Shown here: positions 5,940-13,300 of the stretch, piece after piece
Numbering within the stretch: the first letter of the stretch is position 1
Layout: every line of letters begins with the position of its first letter
Virus record (IMG/VR): IMGVR_UViG_3300025483_000081
Span: 1 to 22,860 of that record
Direction: 5' to 3' (one strand)
From: a virus
Length of the DNA stretch: 22,860 nucleotides
Notes under the pieces: generated by a model
Databases searched by the model: none
The model's input: only the letters and a program-made list of their open reading frames with translations
What the model was told of the DNA's origin: nothing
Position numbers and translations under genes: made by a program

Positions 5940-6143
5940 TTAATTCCACCTCAGAGATTTAAGATAGTTTAGCACATCGTCACGAACATCCATAAGTTCA
6001 TTAAAGCACTTTTGATTATGAGCACATCCTCTAAGTTCGGAGTCTGGTTTGCTGACAGATTCAATGAACAAATCTAACCCTCTATTCCATTTCTCTTGTT
6101 TATTTTCAATGTCTTCAATGCCAAGGCTATTTTGATCTTTCAT
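5940..6143 (-). CDS. Hypothetical protein (67 aa)
   Basis: Not recognised. Predicted mostly helical (KQEKWNRGLDLFIESV, QKCFNELMDVRDDVLNYL) with a central polar loop containing ELRGCAHNQKC. The two Cys and the His in that loop could bind a metal, but too few ligands are seen to claim it. It overlaps the glutaredoxin-like gene by 4 nt (ATGA), so expression is probably coupled to it. Confidence 0.65.
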   Translation of the reverse strand: MKDQNSLGIEDIENKQEKWNRGLDLFIESVSKPDSELRGCAHNQKCFNELMDVRDDVLNYLKSLRWN

Positions 6144-6379
6144 TTAATGACTCCAGTTTTCTTTAGATAATAAAGAGTTTCTTTTAATCCACCAATATGG
6201 TTATAACCCAATGCAACTTGTGGGTATGTTGCTTCTGGTCCAAATTCTTGTTCAAAATTATTTTGTGTGAAGTGTTTGTTTAGTTTGTATTCTAAGTATT
6301 CCCCACCCAAAGTTTTTAAGAGTGATGCTACTCGTTCACACTCTTGACTCCCATTGCTGTAGATAGTTGCTGTTTTCAT
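6140..6379 (-). CDS. Glutaredoxin-like protein lacking the nucleophilic cysteine (79 aa)
   Basis: A glutaredoxin/NrdH-type thioredoxin fold is clear: the beta1 strand ATIYSNGS leads to the active-site loop, TYPQVALG (51-58) holds the conserved cis-proline after beta3, and HIGGLKET (61-68) matches the glutathione-binding GG turn. Length is right for a minimal phage glutaredoxin. In place of CPYC the loop reads SQEC (residues 11-14), so the N-terminal attacking Cys is Ser and only the second Cys remains. A normal dithiol reaction should be impossible; glutathione or iron-sulfur binding, or a monothiol role, are alternatives. A strong AAGGAG lies 4 nt before the ATG. Confidence 0.85.
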   Translation of the reverse strand: MKTATIYSNGSQECERVASLLKTLGGEYLEYKLNKHFTQNNFEQEFGPEATYPQVALGYNHIGGLKETLYYLKKTGVIK

Positions 6380-6570
6380 TTATCTCCTTTATACGTAATA
6401 GTTATTTGATTATAAACTTCATCTCTATTGTCACTATTGTAGACATGACAACGTTCTACTTTAGCATCCAATAGTTTCTCAATATTATTAAGTTGCCATT
6501 CAGCAGCATACTTTTTAAATCCATCATTCATCCAAGTCTTATTAGATCCTGGTGTGTTAAAGTCATCCAT
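6376..6570 (-). CDS. Hypothetical protein (64 aa)
   Basis: Not recognised. It begins MDDFNTPGSNKTWMNDGFKK, continues with a helix (YAAEWQLNNIEKLL) and ends in strands (ERCHVYNSD, NQITITYKGDK). Start and stop overlap purS and the glutaredoxin-like gene by 1 and 4 nt. The embedded AAGGAG near its end serves as the ribosome site of the next gene. No catalytic motif is visible. Confidence 0.7.
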   Translation of the reverse strand: MDDFNTPGSNKTWMNDGFKKYAAEWQLNNIEKLLDAKVERCHVYNSDNRDEVYNQITITYKGDK

Positions 6571-6845
6571 TATTCAATACCTGGTGGGAAAGTGTCAATT
6601 TCAGTCAATTCATAGTCCCAATCTTCCATGACTGTATTAGCATAGAAACGATCAGAAAGCATTTCAAGTTCTTTCTCAGCATACTCCCTGGTGGGTGCTT
6701 CCAACCAAATATCAATCACCTTACCAAGTCTAAGTTTCTTGATATCTAACTCAGACAATCGTCTGCTACCATCTCTCACAGCATTGCCAGGAGAGTCATC
6801 CACCTGTGATCGTAGTCGGATGAATACCAATGCTTTAAATTTCAT
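6570..6845 (-). CDS. purS: PurS subunit of phosphoribosylformylglycinamidine synthase
   Basis: PurS bridges PurQ (glutaminase) and PurL (synthetase) in the fourth step of purine synthesis, FGAR to FGAM. Family landmarks are all present: an N-terminal strand (KALVFIRL), DSPGNAVRDG (17-26) preceding the first helix, KLRLGKVIDIWLEA (37-50) with the conserved GK, and ANTVMEDWDYEL (69-80), equivalent to the usual ANxVxEDY strand. At 91 aa it is slightly longer than the usual ~80. Cyanophages are known to carry purine genes, presumably to raise nucleotide supply during genome replication. The start overlaps the preceding zinc-ribbon-like gene by 11 nt; no purL or purQ is in the window. Confidence 0.88.
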   Translation of the reverse strand: MKFKALVFIRLRSQVDDSPGNAVRDGSRRLSELDIKKLRLGKVIDIWLEAPTREYAEKELEMLSDRFYANTVMEDWDYELTEIDTFPPGIE

Positions 6846-6984
6846 TTTTAGATTTTATCCAGCAAGGTTTACATAACGAATTTTTGTATCTTTTTTCGGA
6901 CTGGACATAGCATCCAACCTGAGGGCATTGATTCGCTGGAAACATTTTACCACATCCAACGCATTTTGTCTCCCACATCTTCAT
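6835..6984 (-). CDS. Cys-rich zinc-ribbon-like small protein (49 aa)
   Basis: The frame reads MKMWETKCVGCGKMFPANQC and ends CKPCWIKSKNEI. Cysteines fall at 8, 11, 20, 25, 38 and 41. The pairs CVGC and CKPC about 27 residues apart make a typical zinc ribbon or knuckle arrangement, with C20 and C25 as possible extra ligands. Small zinc-ribbon proteins often bind nucleic acid or RNA polymerase, an inference only. The ATG overlaps the preceding stop (ATGA), and the gene ends inside the start of purS. Confidence 0.7.
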   Translation of the reverse strand: MKMWETKCVGCGKMFPANQCPQVGCYVQSEKRYKNSLCKPCWIKSKNEI

Positions 6985-7280
6985 AATGTTCTCTCAAGTC
7001 TATTCGTTGCTTGATCTGGGAAGTCTCTGGGACGACTATCAGTAGCATTATCAGTCTTAGGAGAACCTTCATTCGCCTTCATAGTATGCTGATAGTTAGG
7101 ACGTGGATATCTGATACAAAATGGGTCAGGCATCCAATATGTTACCTGCCATTCCTGTTCAGGACATAACTCAAGATGCTTCTCTACACTATGAGAGAAA
7201 ATACCAATTTGGATGTATCCATCGTGACTTACACATCTACCATTACCAATGTCAACTAGGAATAGCATCTTACTACTCAT
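6981..7280 (-). CDS. Hypothetical protein (99 aa)
   Basis: Not recognised. The first two thirds look like a compact beta-rich domain (MLFLVDIGNGRCVSHDGYIQ, WQVTYWMPDPFCIRYP); the last third, from about residue 64, is polar, Asn/Arg/Pro-rich and probably disordered (NEGSPKTDNATDSRPRDFPD). The ATG at 7280 overlaps the previous stop by 4 nt; an internal ATG at residue 5 is an alternative start. Two 4-nt overlaps place it in the same operon as purS. Confidence 0.7.
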   Translation of the reverse strand: MSSKMLFLVDIGNGRCVSHDGYIQIGIFSHSVEKHLELCPEQEWQVTYWMPDPFCIRYPRPNYQHTMKANEGSPKTDNATDSRPRDFPDQATNRLERTL

Positions 7281-7408
7281 AGTGCTTTTTGCTCTGGATT
7301 AAGATTTTTCACGAATTGCTGAGGATCCTTTTCTGACTTGTGTACCCAATGATAGCGCATCATCTCGTAAATAGGGTTCCACATGGCGATACAGACATAA
7401 TCAGTCAC
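7277..7408 (-). CDS. Small hypothetical protein with probable GTG start (43 aa)
   Basis: The frame is open to 7471, but everything before about 7423 lies in the preceding gene. GGAGG sits 4 nt before a GTG at 7408, giving (f-Met)TDYVCIAMWNPIYEMMRYHW and an 8-nt overlap with the previous stop, typical of this operon. An ATG at 7423 (MIGGNV) is the main alternative. The protein is rich in aromatic residues and Met, with a polar C-terminus (KSEKDPQQFVKNLNPEQ). Not recognised. Confidence 0.55.
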   Translation of the reverse strand: MTDYVCIAMWNPIYEMMRYHWVHKSEKDPQQFVKNLNPEQKAL

Positions 7409-7715
7409 GTTGCCTCCAATCATCAGGTTTATCTCTTTGAAACCAATCGTTAATATCTTCAGCACTATCAAACCCCGTTTTATGATTGGATGGATCGGGG
7501 TCTCCTAAACCCATCCTATTCAGAAAATCGTCGGTACTACCTTCCTCAATATCTTGTGCTGCTTGGCGTCTTGCTTGCTGCAACCAATCCCTAGCAAGTG
7601 TATGAGACTTAGCCAGTTTTTCTGCCCAGATCATGTCATTTAATGGGACACTTTCTTTATTTGCGATACATCTACAGATAGACTCTAATCTAAGTCGGTA
7701 AGCAGTAGAAAGCAT
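7401..7715 (-). CDS. Hypothetical protein (104 aa)
   Basis: Not recognised. The ATG at 7715 follows the previous stop by one base and gives MLSTAYRLRLESICRCIANK; the longer frame to 7772 lies inside the neighbour. A helical N-terminal part (LESICRCIANKESVPLNDMIWAE, then ARDWLQQARRQAAQD) is followed by an acidic Gly/Asp/Pro-rich part and a short C-terminal helix (AEDINDWFQRD). The helix-rich design could support binding to another protein. The end holds the GGAGG used by the next gene. Confidence 0.72.
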   Translation of the reverse strand: MLSTAYRLRLESICRCIANKESVPLNDMIWAEKLAKSHTLARDWLQQARRQAAQDIEEGSTDDFLNRMGLGDPDPSNHKTGFDSAEDINDWFQRDKPDDWRQRD

Positions 7716-7716
7716 G

Positions 7717-7914
7717 TTAATCTCGTAGTTTTTGTTGTAGATCTGAAACACGTTGATACTCATCAAGAGCACTTTCCGAACGATATTTAAGAATAGATTG
7801 AATATCTTCTAAGATAATCTCTGCATCAACATAGTCATCAAGATATTTATCAATCGCATCTTTAAGATAACGTAATCTATGCCACTCGGGACTATAGGGT
7901 TTGTAGTTGGACAT
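7717..7914 (-). CDS. Helical hypothetical protein (65 aa)
   Basis: Not recognised. Nearly all helix with heptad-like spacing and strong charge (WHRLRYLKDAIDKYLDDYVD, IILEDIQSILKY, LDEYQRVSDLQQKL), consistent with a coiled-coil hairpin. It is the first gene behind the best sigma70 promoter of the small-gene cluster (7965-7937), with a predicted leader of about 16 nt, so it heads the operon running towards purS. Confidence 0.75.
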   Translation of the reverse strand: MSNYKPYSPEWHRLRYLKDAIDKYLDDYVDAEIILEDIQSILKYRSESALDEYQRVSDLQQKLRD

Positions 7915-7936
7915 AATAAAAGGTAAGTATATGGCA

Positions 7937-7965
7937 AATATACGCTAAAACTCAAAATATGTCAA
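7937..7965 (-). promoter_or_regulatory. Strong sigma70 promoter
   Basis: TTGACA (7965-7960), 17-nt spacer, TATATT (7942-7937) on the minus strand in the gap before 7717-7914. The -35 hexamer is perfect, the -10 has five of six consensus bases, and the spacer is optimal. This is expected to be read by host RNA polymerase early in infection. Confidence 0.75.
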
Positions 7966-7968
7966 TAA

Positions 7969-8178
7969 TTATTTTTCTACTTTCCAATGACCATTACCAA
8001 TTTTAGGAACCCAAAAGCAGTATTCTTTATTGAGGGATGTTAGAAAAAAGTGCTCAACTCCATCAATAATCTTCTCTTGTTCCACAATACAAGTATGAAA
8101 TAGTCCCATATTGTTAGCAAAACGATTTTTTGCTTTACTAGAAATAGGAGTCACGCAAACACGCTTTAGTTTTGTCAT
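7969..8178 (-). CDS. Basic hypothetical protein (69 aa)
   Basis: Function not recognised, though the start (KRVCVTPISSKAKNRFANNM) reads like a family that recurs in cyanophages. A Lys/Arg-rich N-terminal helix region precedes beta-like segments (TCIVEQEKIIDG, HFFLTSLNKEYCFWVPKIG). Its basic charge would suit RNA or DNA contact, unproven. A TATACT at 8204-8199 lies upstream without a convincing -35, so its promoter is uncertain. Confidence 0.72.
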   Translation of the reverse strand: MTKLKRVCVTPISSKAKNRFANNMGLFHTCIVEQEKIIDGVEHFFLTSLNKEYCFWVPKIGNGHWKVEK

Positions 8179-8215
8179 AGTTTTTTCTGAATGATCTTAG
8201 TATAGAGTAAAAGTC

Positions 8216-8467
8216 CTACTTTTTTTTCTTCCTTGTGCCAGTTTTTTGTTTGGACTTTTTCTTATGCTGTTCAATGAAGTTTAATGCAGACTGACGATTA
8301 CGACAGACCTTTAATTGAGATCCCTGATGAATAATCATTAATTTTACATCACTTCCACTCATAGGAATTGCTGCATACATCTCAGGATCATCATACTTCC
8401 CAACAATAAAACCCATCTCTACAGGTTTAGAATCAAGAATTGAACTATTATTATGCTTTATTTTCAT
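8216..8467 (-). CDS. Hypothetical protein with Lys-rich C-terminal tail (83 aa)
   Basis: Not recognised. The longer frame begins at a TTG (8473); the ATG at 8467 overlaps the previous stop by 4 nt (ATGA) and is preferred. A globular part (GFIVGKYDDPEMYAAIPMSG, VKLMIIHQGSQLKVCRN) ends in a helix (SALNFIEQH) and about 16 residues almost all Lys/Arg/Thr (KKKSKQKTGTRKKKK), which would bind nucleic acid or acidic surfaces nonspecifically. Confidence 0.72.
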   Translation of the reverse strand: MKIKHNNSSILDSKPVEMGFIVGKYDDPEMYAAIPMSGSDVKLMIIHQGSQLKVCRNRQSALNFIEQHKKKSKQKTGTRKKKK

Positions 8468-8667
8468 CCCCAATTCTCCATATATTCATCAAGTGTATAA
8501 TATTCACCAGTTGAGGTTTCTTCAATTAACTCTTCTAAAGTCATTTCTATCAAGTCCTCATGATATTCTTCAGTTGTTTGATCATTTTCAGGATCAAAAT
8601 CATCATGGCAAAGATAATCCCACTCTGCACATAATGCATCAATTAGTTGTTCTTTAGTGTAGTTCAT
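8464..8667 (-). CDS. Acidic hypothetical protein (67 aa)
   Basis: Not recognised. About a third of residues are Asp or Glu, concentrated in DDFDPENDQTTEEYHEDLIE and in the C-terminal helix LEELIEE ... LDEYMENW. Its neighbour has a Lys-rich tail, so the two proteins of opposite charge could interact; this is speculation from charge alone. Its ATG overlaps the helicase stop by 4 nt, so it is translated from the helicase transcript. Confidence 0.7.
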   Translation of the reverse strand: MNYTKEQLIDALCAEWDYLCHDDFDPENDQTTEEYHEDLIEMTLEELIEETSTGEYYTLDEYMENWG

Positions 8668-9878
8668 TTTCTGATCTCCGAAATTGCAGGTTGTCCCTGA
8701 TTGAACACGACATCTACAACTGCCTGAACTTTACGGGCAGTAGAGATGCCAACCTTGTCATAAGTAGGAATACAAACAAGTCCAAAAGTCTTAGACTTGT
8801 CACCAATACGGATGACACGTCCAATAGACTGACTGATACCAATGTAGTCCATGTTACGCATGAAAATGACTGCTTCAAGACCTGAAACATTCATACCCTC
8901 AGACAGAATACTGTGGTGAATCACAACAAACTTTTTCTCAGTATCTTTACCCCATGCATTCAAAGTATCAAAGAATACCTCACGATTGACTTTCTTACCA
9001 TCAATGATAGGACCAGTCTTAGATGTAATAACCATCCAAGAATAACCACGCTCATCAAGCTCAGAACAAAAACTGGACTGAGAAATAAGTCCTACAATCT
9101 GCTTTGTAGTGCGAGCACAAATTAGCGTTTTTCTAATATCATTGTCATCAATAGTTTCTAGGAGATTGTCAGAGTCTTCTGCAAATACAACTTTACGTCC
9201 CTTGACCATAGGAAGTTGCTTCACAACAACTTTAGGGGGAAGAATATAACCTTGTTCAACAAGCTCAGGTGCAGGAACATTGCATAGAACCTGCCCATAA
9301 ACATCACCCCAGTTCATTCCTGGTTTTTTGAATGTAAGGGAGTGCTTTGGAGTTGCCGTAAAGAAATAGCAACGATCTGCATCATGAGAGAAGAACTCAG
9401 TAGCAGGAAAGAAGTTACGCTTTACACTGTTATGTGCCTCATCAAAGTAAATTGAATTGACCTCAATGTCTGCCTCCATGATGCGATGAAGAGAATTGTA
9501 GGTAGTAAATATGATAACATTCTCACCCATACTACGGGCACAACTTGCATAAAGATGAATCTTGTCTGCTTTGGTGGTGCTAGTGTAGTGAGTTTCGCCA
9601 CTGTGAACGTGCATCACATGCAGATATGGATCACTGTTGTTAGGATCAATAATCTCCATAAACTCAGAACAGAGTTGTTCTGCCAACAAAATGCGTGGAG
9701 CAACAATAACTGTGGTGGTGCCATTACTGATTTCGTTCATGGAATTTTGAACGTCAGAAATCATGGTGAGAGTCTTGCCCGCACCTGTTGGCATGATGAG
9801 TTGACCCTTGGCATACGCCAGCATACGGTCACATGCGCGTTGCTGATGAGGACGAAGGGTGATGGTCACAGATGTCAT
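8664..9878 (-). CDS. SF2 DNA helicase, UvsW-like (404 aa)
   Basis: A complete superfamily-2 helicase core is visible: RPHQQRA (9-15) as Q-like motif, MPTGAGKT (29-36, Walker A), APRILLAEQL (60-69, Ia), YFDEAHNS (144-151, Walker B), FFTATP (172-177, motif III), and QSIGRVIRIG (350-359, motif VI with arginine fingers). The layout resembles T4 UvsW and the helicase subunits of type III restriction enzymes. UvsW unwinds branched DNA and R-loops, switching T4 from origin- to recombination-dependent replication. The 404 aa are shorter than T4 UvsW (about 500), with no obvious accessory DNA-binding domain. It is driven by the copy-B promoter just upstream. Another SF2 domain lies in 10330-13485, so the two may divide labour. 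Confidence 0.85.
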   Translation of the reverse strand: MTSVTITLRPHQQRACDRMLAYAKGQLIMPTGAGKTLTMISDVQNSMNEISNGTTTVIVAPRILLAEQLCSEFMEIIDPNNSDPYLHVMHVHSGETHYTSTTKADKIHLYASCARSMGENVIIFTTYNSLHRIMEADIEVNSIYFDEAHNSVKRNFFPATEFFSHDADRCYFFTATPKHSLTFKKPGMNWGDVYGQVLCNVPAPELVEQGYILPPKVVVKQLPMVKGRKVVFAEDSDNLLETIDDNDIRKTLICARTTKQIVGLISQSSFCSELDERGYSWMVITSKTGPIIDGKKVNREVFFDTLNAWGKDTEKKFVVIHHSILSEGMNVSGLEAVIFMRNMDYIGISQSIGRVIRIGDKSKTFGLVCIPTYDKVGISTARKVQAVVDVVFNQGQPAISEIRK

Positions 9879-9893
9879 TGACTTGATACAGTT

Positions 9894-9950
9894 ATTATAA
9901 GGGAAAACTGGTCCCCATAGGGGATTCCTGTGACACTAGAAAAACTGGTC
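9894..9950 (-). promoter_or_regulatory. Putative activator-type promoter, copy B
   Basis: On the minus strand GACCAGTTTT (9950-9941) and AGTGTC (9937-9932) precede TATAAT (9899-9894) with exactly 32 nt between AGTGTC and the hexamer. A second GACCAGTTTT lies at 9913-9904, a 37-nt direct repeat. Between them is a 5-bp hairpin, TCCCC-TAT-GGGGA (9924-9912), followed by CCAGTTTT, which could weakly terminate the upstream transcript. No TTGACA-like -35 is present. The leader to the helicase ATG is about 10 nt. Confidence 0.6.
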
Positions 9951-10349
9951 TAGGGTCACTTCAGCAGGGGTTCCATCAAAACGGTAATGGTATGTTAGCG
10001 CATCTGCCTTTACATAATGGGGGTGACTTGGATTAACGCCAAGACGTTGACACAATTCTATATGATTATCTTCTTGAAATTCTATTACATAAAGCATGTT
10101 ATCTAACACATGCATCTCATCATGATATTGACATAAAAGTTCTTTGAGTCTGATAGAAAAATTACCAGATCCTGCACAAAGATCTAAAAACTTTGCATCA
10201 GGATTTTGTAACTTTTCTAAAGGAATTTGATCAATCATTTCATTAACAAGACTTGGAGGAGTAAAGACTTCTCCAGTATTATCAATTCTATTTTTTGACC
10301 TTACAATATTAGACCCAATATTTTTTACCTCAGTTTGATTTTTTAGCAT
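9936..10349 (-). CDS. Truncated N6-adenine DNA methyltransferase-like protein (137 aa)
   Basis: It carries the front half of a gamma-type adenine methyltransferase: NTGEVFTPP (24-32), the motif-X/SAM-entry segment of N6 methylases, FLDLCAGSGNFS (54-65, motif I, SAM binding), a motif II acidic residue in YVIEFQ (87-92) and a motif III-like VKADALTYHY (113-122). It stops before motif IV (NPPY or DPPY), so it cannot catalyse methyl transfer alone. The frame is open to a GTG at 10421, but the ATG at 10349 (MLKNQTEVKN), 20 nt inside the end of the upstream gene, is more natural. It may be a SAM-binding regulatory relic, or complement the weak motif I of the upstream fusion protein. The stop lies within the copy-B promoter element. 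Confidence 0.75.
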   Translation of the reverse strand: MLKNQTEVKNIGSNIVRSKNRIDNTGEVFTPPSLVNEMIDQIPLEKLQNPDAKFLDLCAGSGNFSIRLKELLCQYHDEMHVLDNMLYVIEFQEDNHIELCQRLGVNPSHPHYVKADALTYHYRFDGTPAEVTLDQFF

Positions 10350-13300
10350 AGTAAGGATTGGGAATGACATTGAGCATTGAACAAACTGTACGGAATCCAC
10401 CGCTGAGTTGACATGCTTCACGGTAAGTATTTGCTTCGTCTGAGTTCAAGAATTCTACTATAGCACAACCCTCCTCTTCACTATCAACCAGTAAGTACAT
10501 ACTATTATCAGTTGCACCATACTTACCATCATCATAATAGGGGTAAAAGTTACCACCTTCTTTAAAAATTACTTTTTTTTGTTGATAGTAAGGTTGAGGT
10601 TTCTTATCATAAACAAACTCAGGTTCTCCATCTGGAGTTGTTTTGTTTACATTGACATAGCAACCCTCAAAGTAAACAGTTGGATCAAACTTATTTGGAT
10701 TCTTTTTATCTTTGAACCTAGGAGCACGTCCAACTTTAGCAGTCAGACGGGGAATAGATGCGTCAGTATTGATATACTTCTTAAGAAGATCAAGGCTATG
10801 ATTGGGAATAAAAGGATAGTCACGGAAATCTACATCAATCCACTCATTAGTGTCTTGAAATCTTACCTTTGTAGCACTAGTTCGTTCTTCTTTCTTGTAA
10901 GAATACCAATCATAAGGAGTGGATGCATTGAAAACTTTACTTCCTTCCTTAGAAGAATGAATAGAAAGTTTTTCAACTTGAACATCACGCATCAAATAAT
11001 GACGGGCATTATTGTCTTTCCTAAGACCAGGAGGATGAACCATAATTCCATATCCACCTTCTTTCAAGAGATTGTAACCAATCTCAGCAAAATCTCCATA
11101 AGAAGATTTACCAGTCTTATGAGAGTTGATTGAATATGGGGGATTTGAAATCACACCATCAAATTCAACTTTACCCATAACATCCTCCAAGTTGGCAATA
11201 ATGTTGATTTTCTTGCTCAGACATTCTACCCTAAAACGGTGCGTTTGACAAGACTCCCAGACCCACAAATTTTCGGGGCGGATACCTTTATGTTCAATTA
11301 GATAAGCACTTTGCGATCCAGAGGGGTCACAAATCAAAAGAATTTTGTCATCAGATTGAACATAATCATCACACATTTCCGATAGGAGAGTGAAAGGAAT
11401 TCCACGCTGATCTTGAGAGGAAACTGATAGCGTATCCAAAGTATTAGCGAGGGAGTTCTTAATAGAAATATCAATATCTACCGATGCTTGAGAAAGCCGA
11501 TAGAGAAATTTGTTGCTGTCAATGAGTTTCTCATCAATGCAACGCTGAATGATATTTTCATAATCACCAGTCACACTCTGATAGTAATTGCTATTGAGAA
11601 TCATTTCAATAGAGTTTGCAGAATTTCCTTCCCGCAGTTCATAAAGAATTACAAGAGGAATAGACTCCAAAATAGACTTAATTGTCTCTTTTTTGCGATG
11701 CAGTTCCTTGTTAGAAACAGGTGTGTTTTCTAGATCCTTTTTTACATTGGTTTTTCCGTTTGCATCATTATCATTCACCTCAACGTCTTTTACAACATTT
11801 GAAGTAGAAGATTTAAGGTCCAAGTTCAGATCAAATTCTTCTAGTTTGTTGAGATCAATATGATAGCAAGCACTAGAAATCAGTGAGCGAGTATCACCAA
11901 TGTCACAAGCAGTGATTTCATTAATCTTATCTTGTGTCATTTTTGTGTATCCTTTGCACCACTCACTAATAGCAACAAAATCCAAAGGAGTGAACTTTGC
12001 AAGTTCAGGATTACTATCACATGCCATTGAGTATGCAAGACGAAGAGATTCTAGACACTTTTGTGGAGAATATTCAATGACTCTGTAATCATGATCACCA
12101 GATCCACCACGCGATGCACCTTGAATCCAGAACTCAGTAGATTTACCCTCAGAGCAATTGATAACAGTATCAATCTCTTTTACAGTCACTCCAAGAACAT
12201 TTGCCCAACGGGTAATGATCATGGTTTTAGTATTTTCTGCAACATGCTTGCGAATCATATCCGCATCAACATTAGCATCTCCAATTGCAACTAGAGGAGC
12301 ATAATCTTTGATGTAAGGTGCAATCAATTCACATGCTTCTGCACTAGGCATCAAAAGATATGCATGTTGAGTTTGATTCATCAAACGATCTTCACTTTTG
12401 CGAATATGACGTTGAGTAGAGAGACGATTGTAAACAAAATCAATAACAAGATTCTCATGAGCAAATTTACCATCTTCAATGGTAAAAGTATTCTTCATTG
12501 CATCAGGAGAATCTCCATAGATTTTGCGATATTCATCAGACTCATACTTTGTGAGGACTACGTTTAGTTTTCCACGATGAAAAATTCCACGTTTAACATC
12601 AAGTTGCTCATCAAAATAAGAGTAGATGAAGGTATTATCCTTAGTAAACTCTGGTGCCTGTTTGAATGCAGTACCAGACGCATACATGCAGGGAACTTCA
12701 CTTAGAAGATCACGAATGTTATTCCATTGCTTACCAAAATATCCGATGTGACATTCATCATAACAAAGGAAATCTACCTGAGAAAGACTCTCAACCTTAC
12801 GAATCAAACCTTGAATTGTAGACCACAAGACTACTTGTGTTCCTTCAACTTGAGACCAGAACTCAAGCTGCTCTTCCCATCCCTTATCAGAAAGGCAGAT
12901 ATATTTAATGTGATCAAATTCTACAAATCTTTTACTATCTTCTTTCCAAGATTGCTCAGGAGATTTACTCCGTGAAACAACAAGGGAAACTTTGAAATTA
13001 CGATCTACAATGTGAGAAAGTACCATTGCAGATTTTCCTGCACGGCATTTTGCCCACAGAAGAAAGTCAGCATATTCTTTACTTGCCTTTTGAATAAAAT
13101 CTTTTTGATATGGACGCGGAGTAAAATTAATTTTGTCAGTAACAATCCCGTCAAGAGAAAACTCCTTACGGCACATTTCTACAATAATTTCTTCAGTGTA
13201 TGAGTGATTGCCACGAAAAGCAAAAACTTCGGAATGCTTTTTAGAAAAAGGAATATTCTTAAGAAATATATGAATATCATGGTCGCGACCACTGAAGTTC

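Noticed and set aside
7641-7655. Fifth copy of the promoter element (GGGACACTTTCT on the plus strand)
   Set aside because: It is inside a coding region and lacks a TATAAT-like hexamer at the 32-nt spacing and the distal block; a similar string near 551 fails in the same way.
8199-8204. TATACT before gene 7969-8178 as a further activator-type promoter
   Set aside because: The sequence 32 nt upstream does not match AGTGTC or GACCAGTTT, and no -35 is seen.
9486-9881. Plus-strand open frame (131 aa) opposite the UvsW-like helicase
   Set aside because: The minus strand encodes all helicase motifs over this stretch; the plus frame is low-quality protein without a ribosome site.
10579-11133. Long plus-strand open frame (184 aa) opposite the helicase-methyltransferase gene
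   Set aside because: It lies wholly antisense to a confident methyltransferase domain with NPPY; its translation is Ile/Arg-rich with no motif, as expected of a shadow frame.
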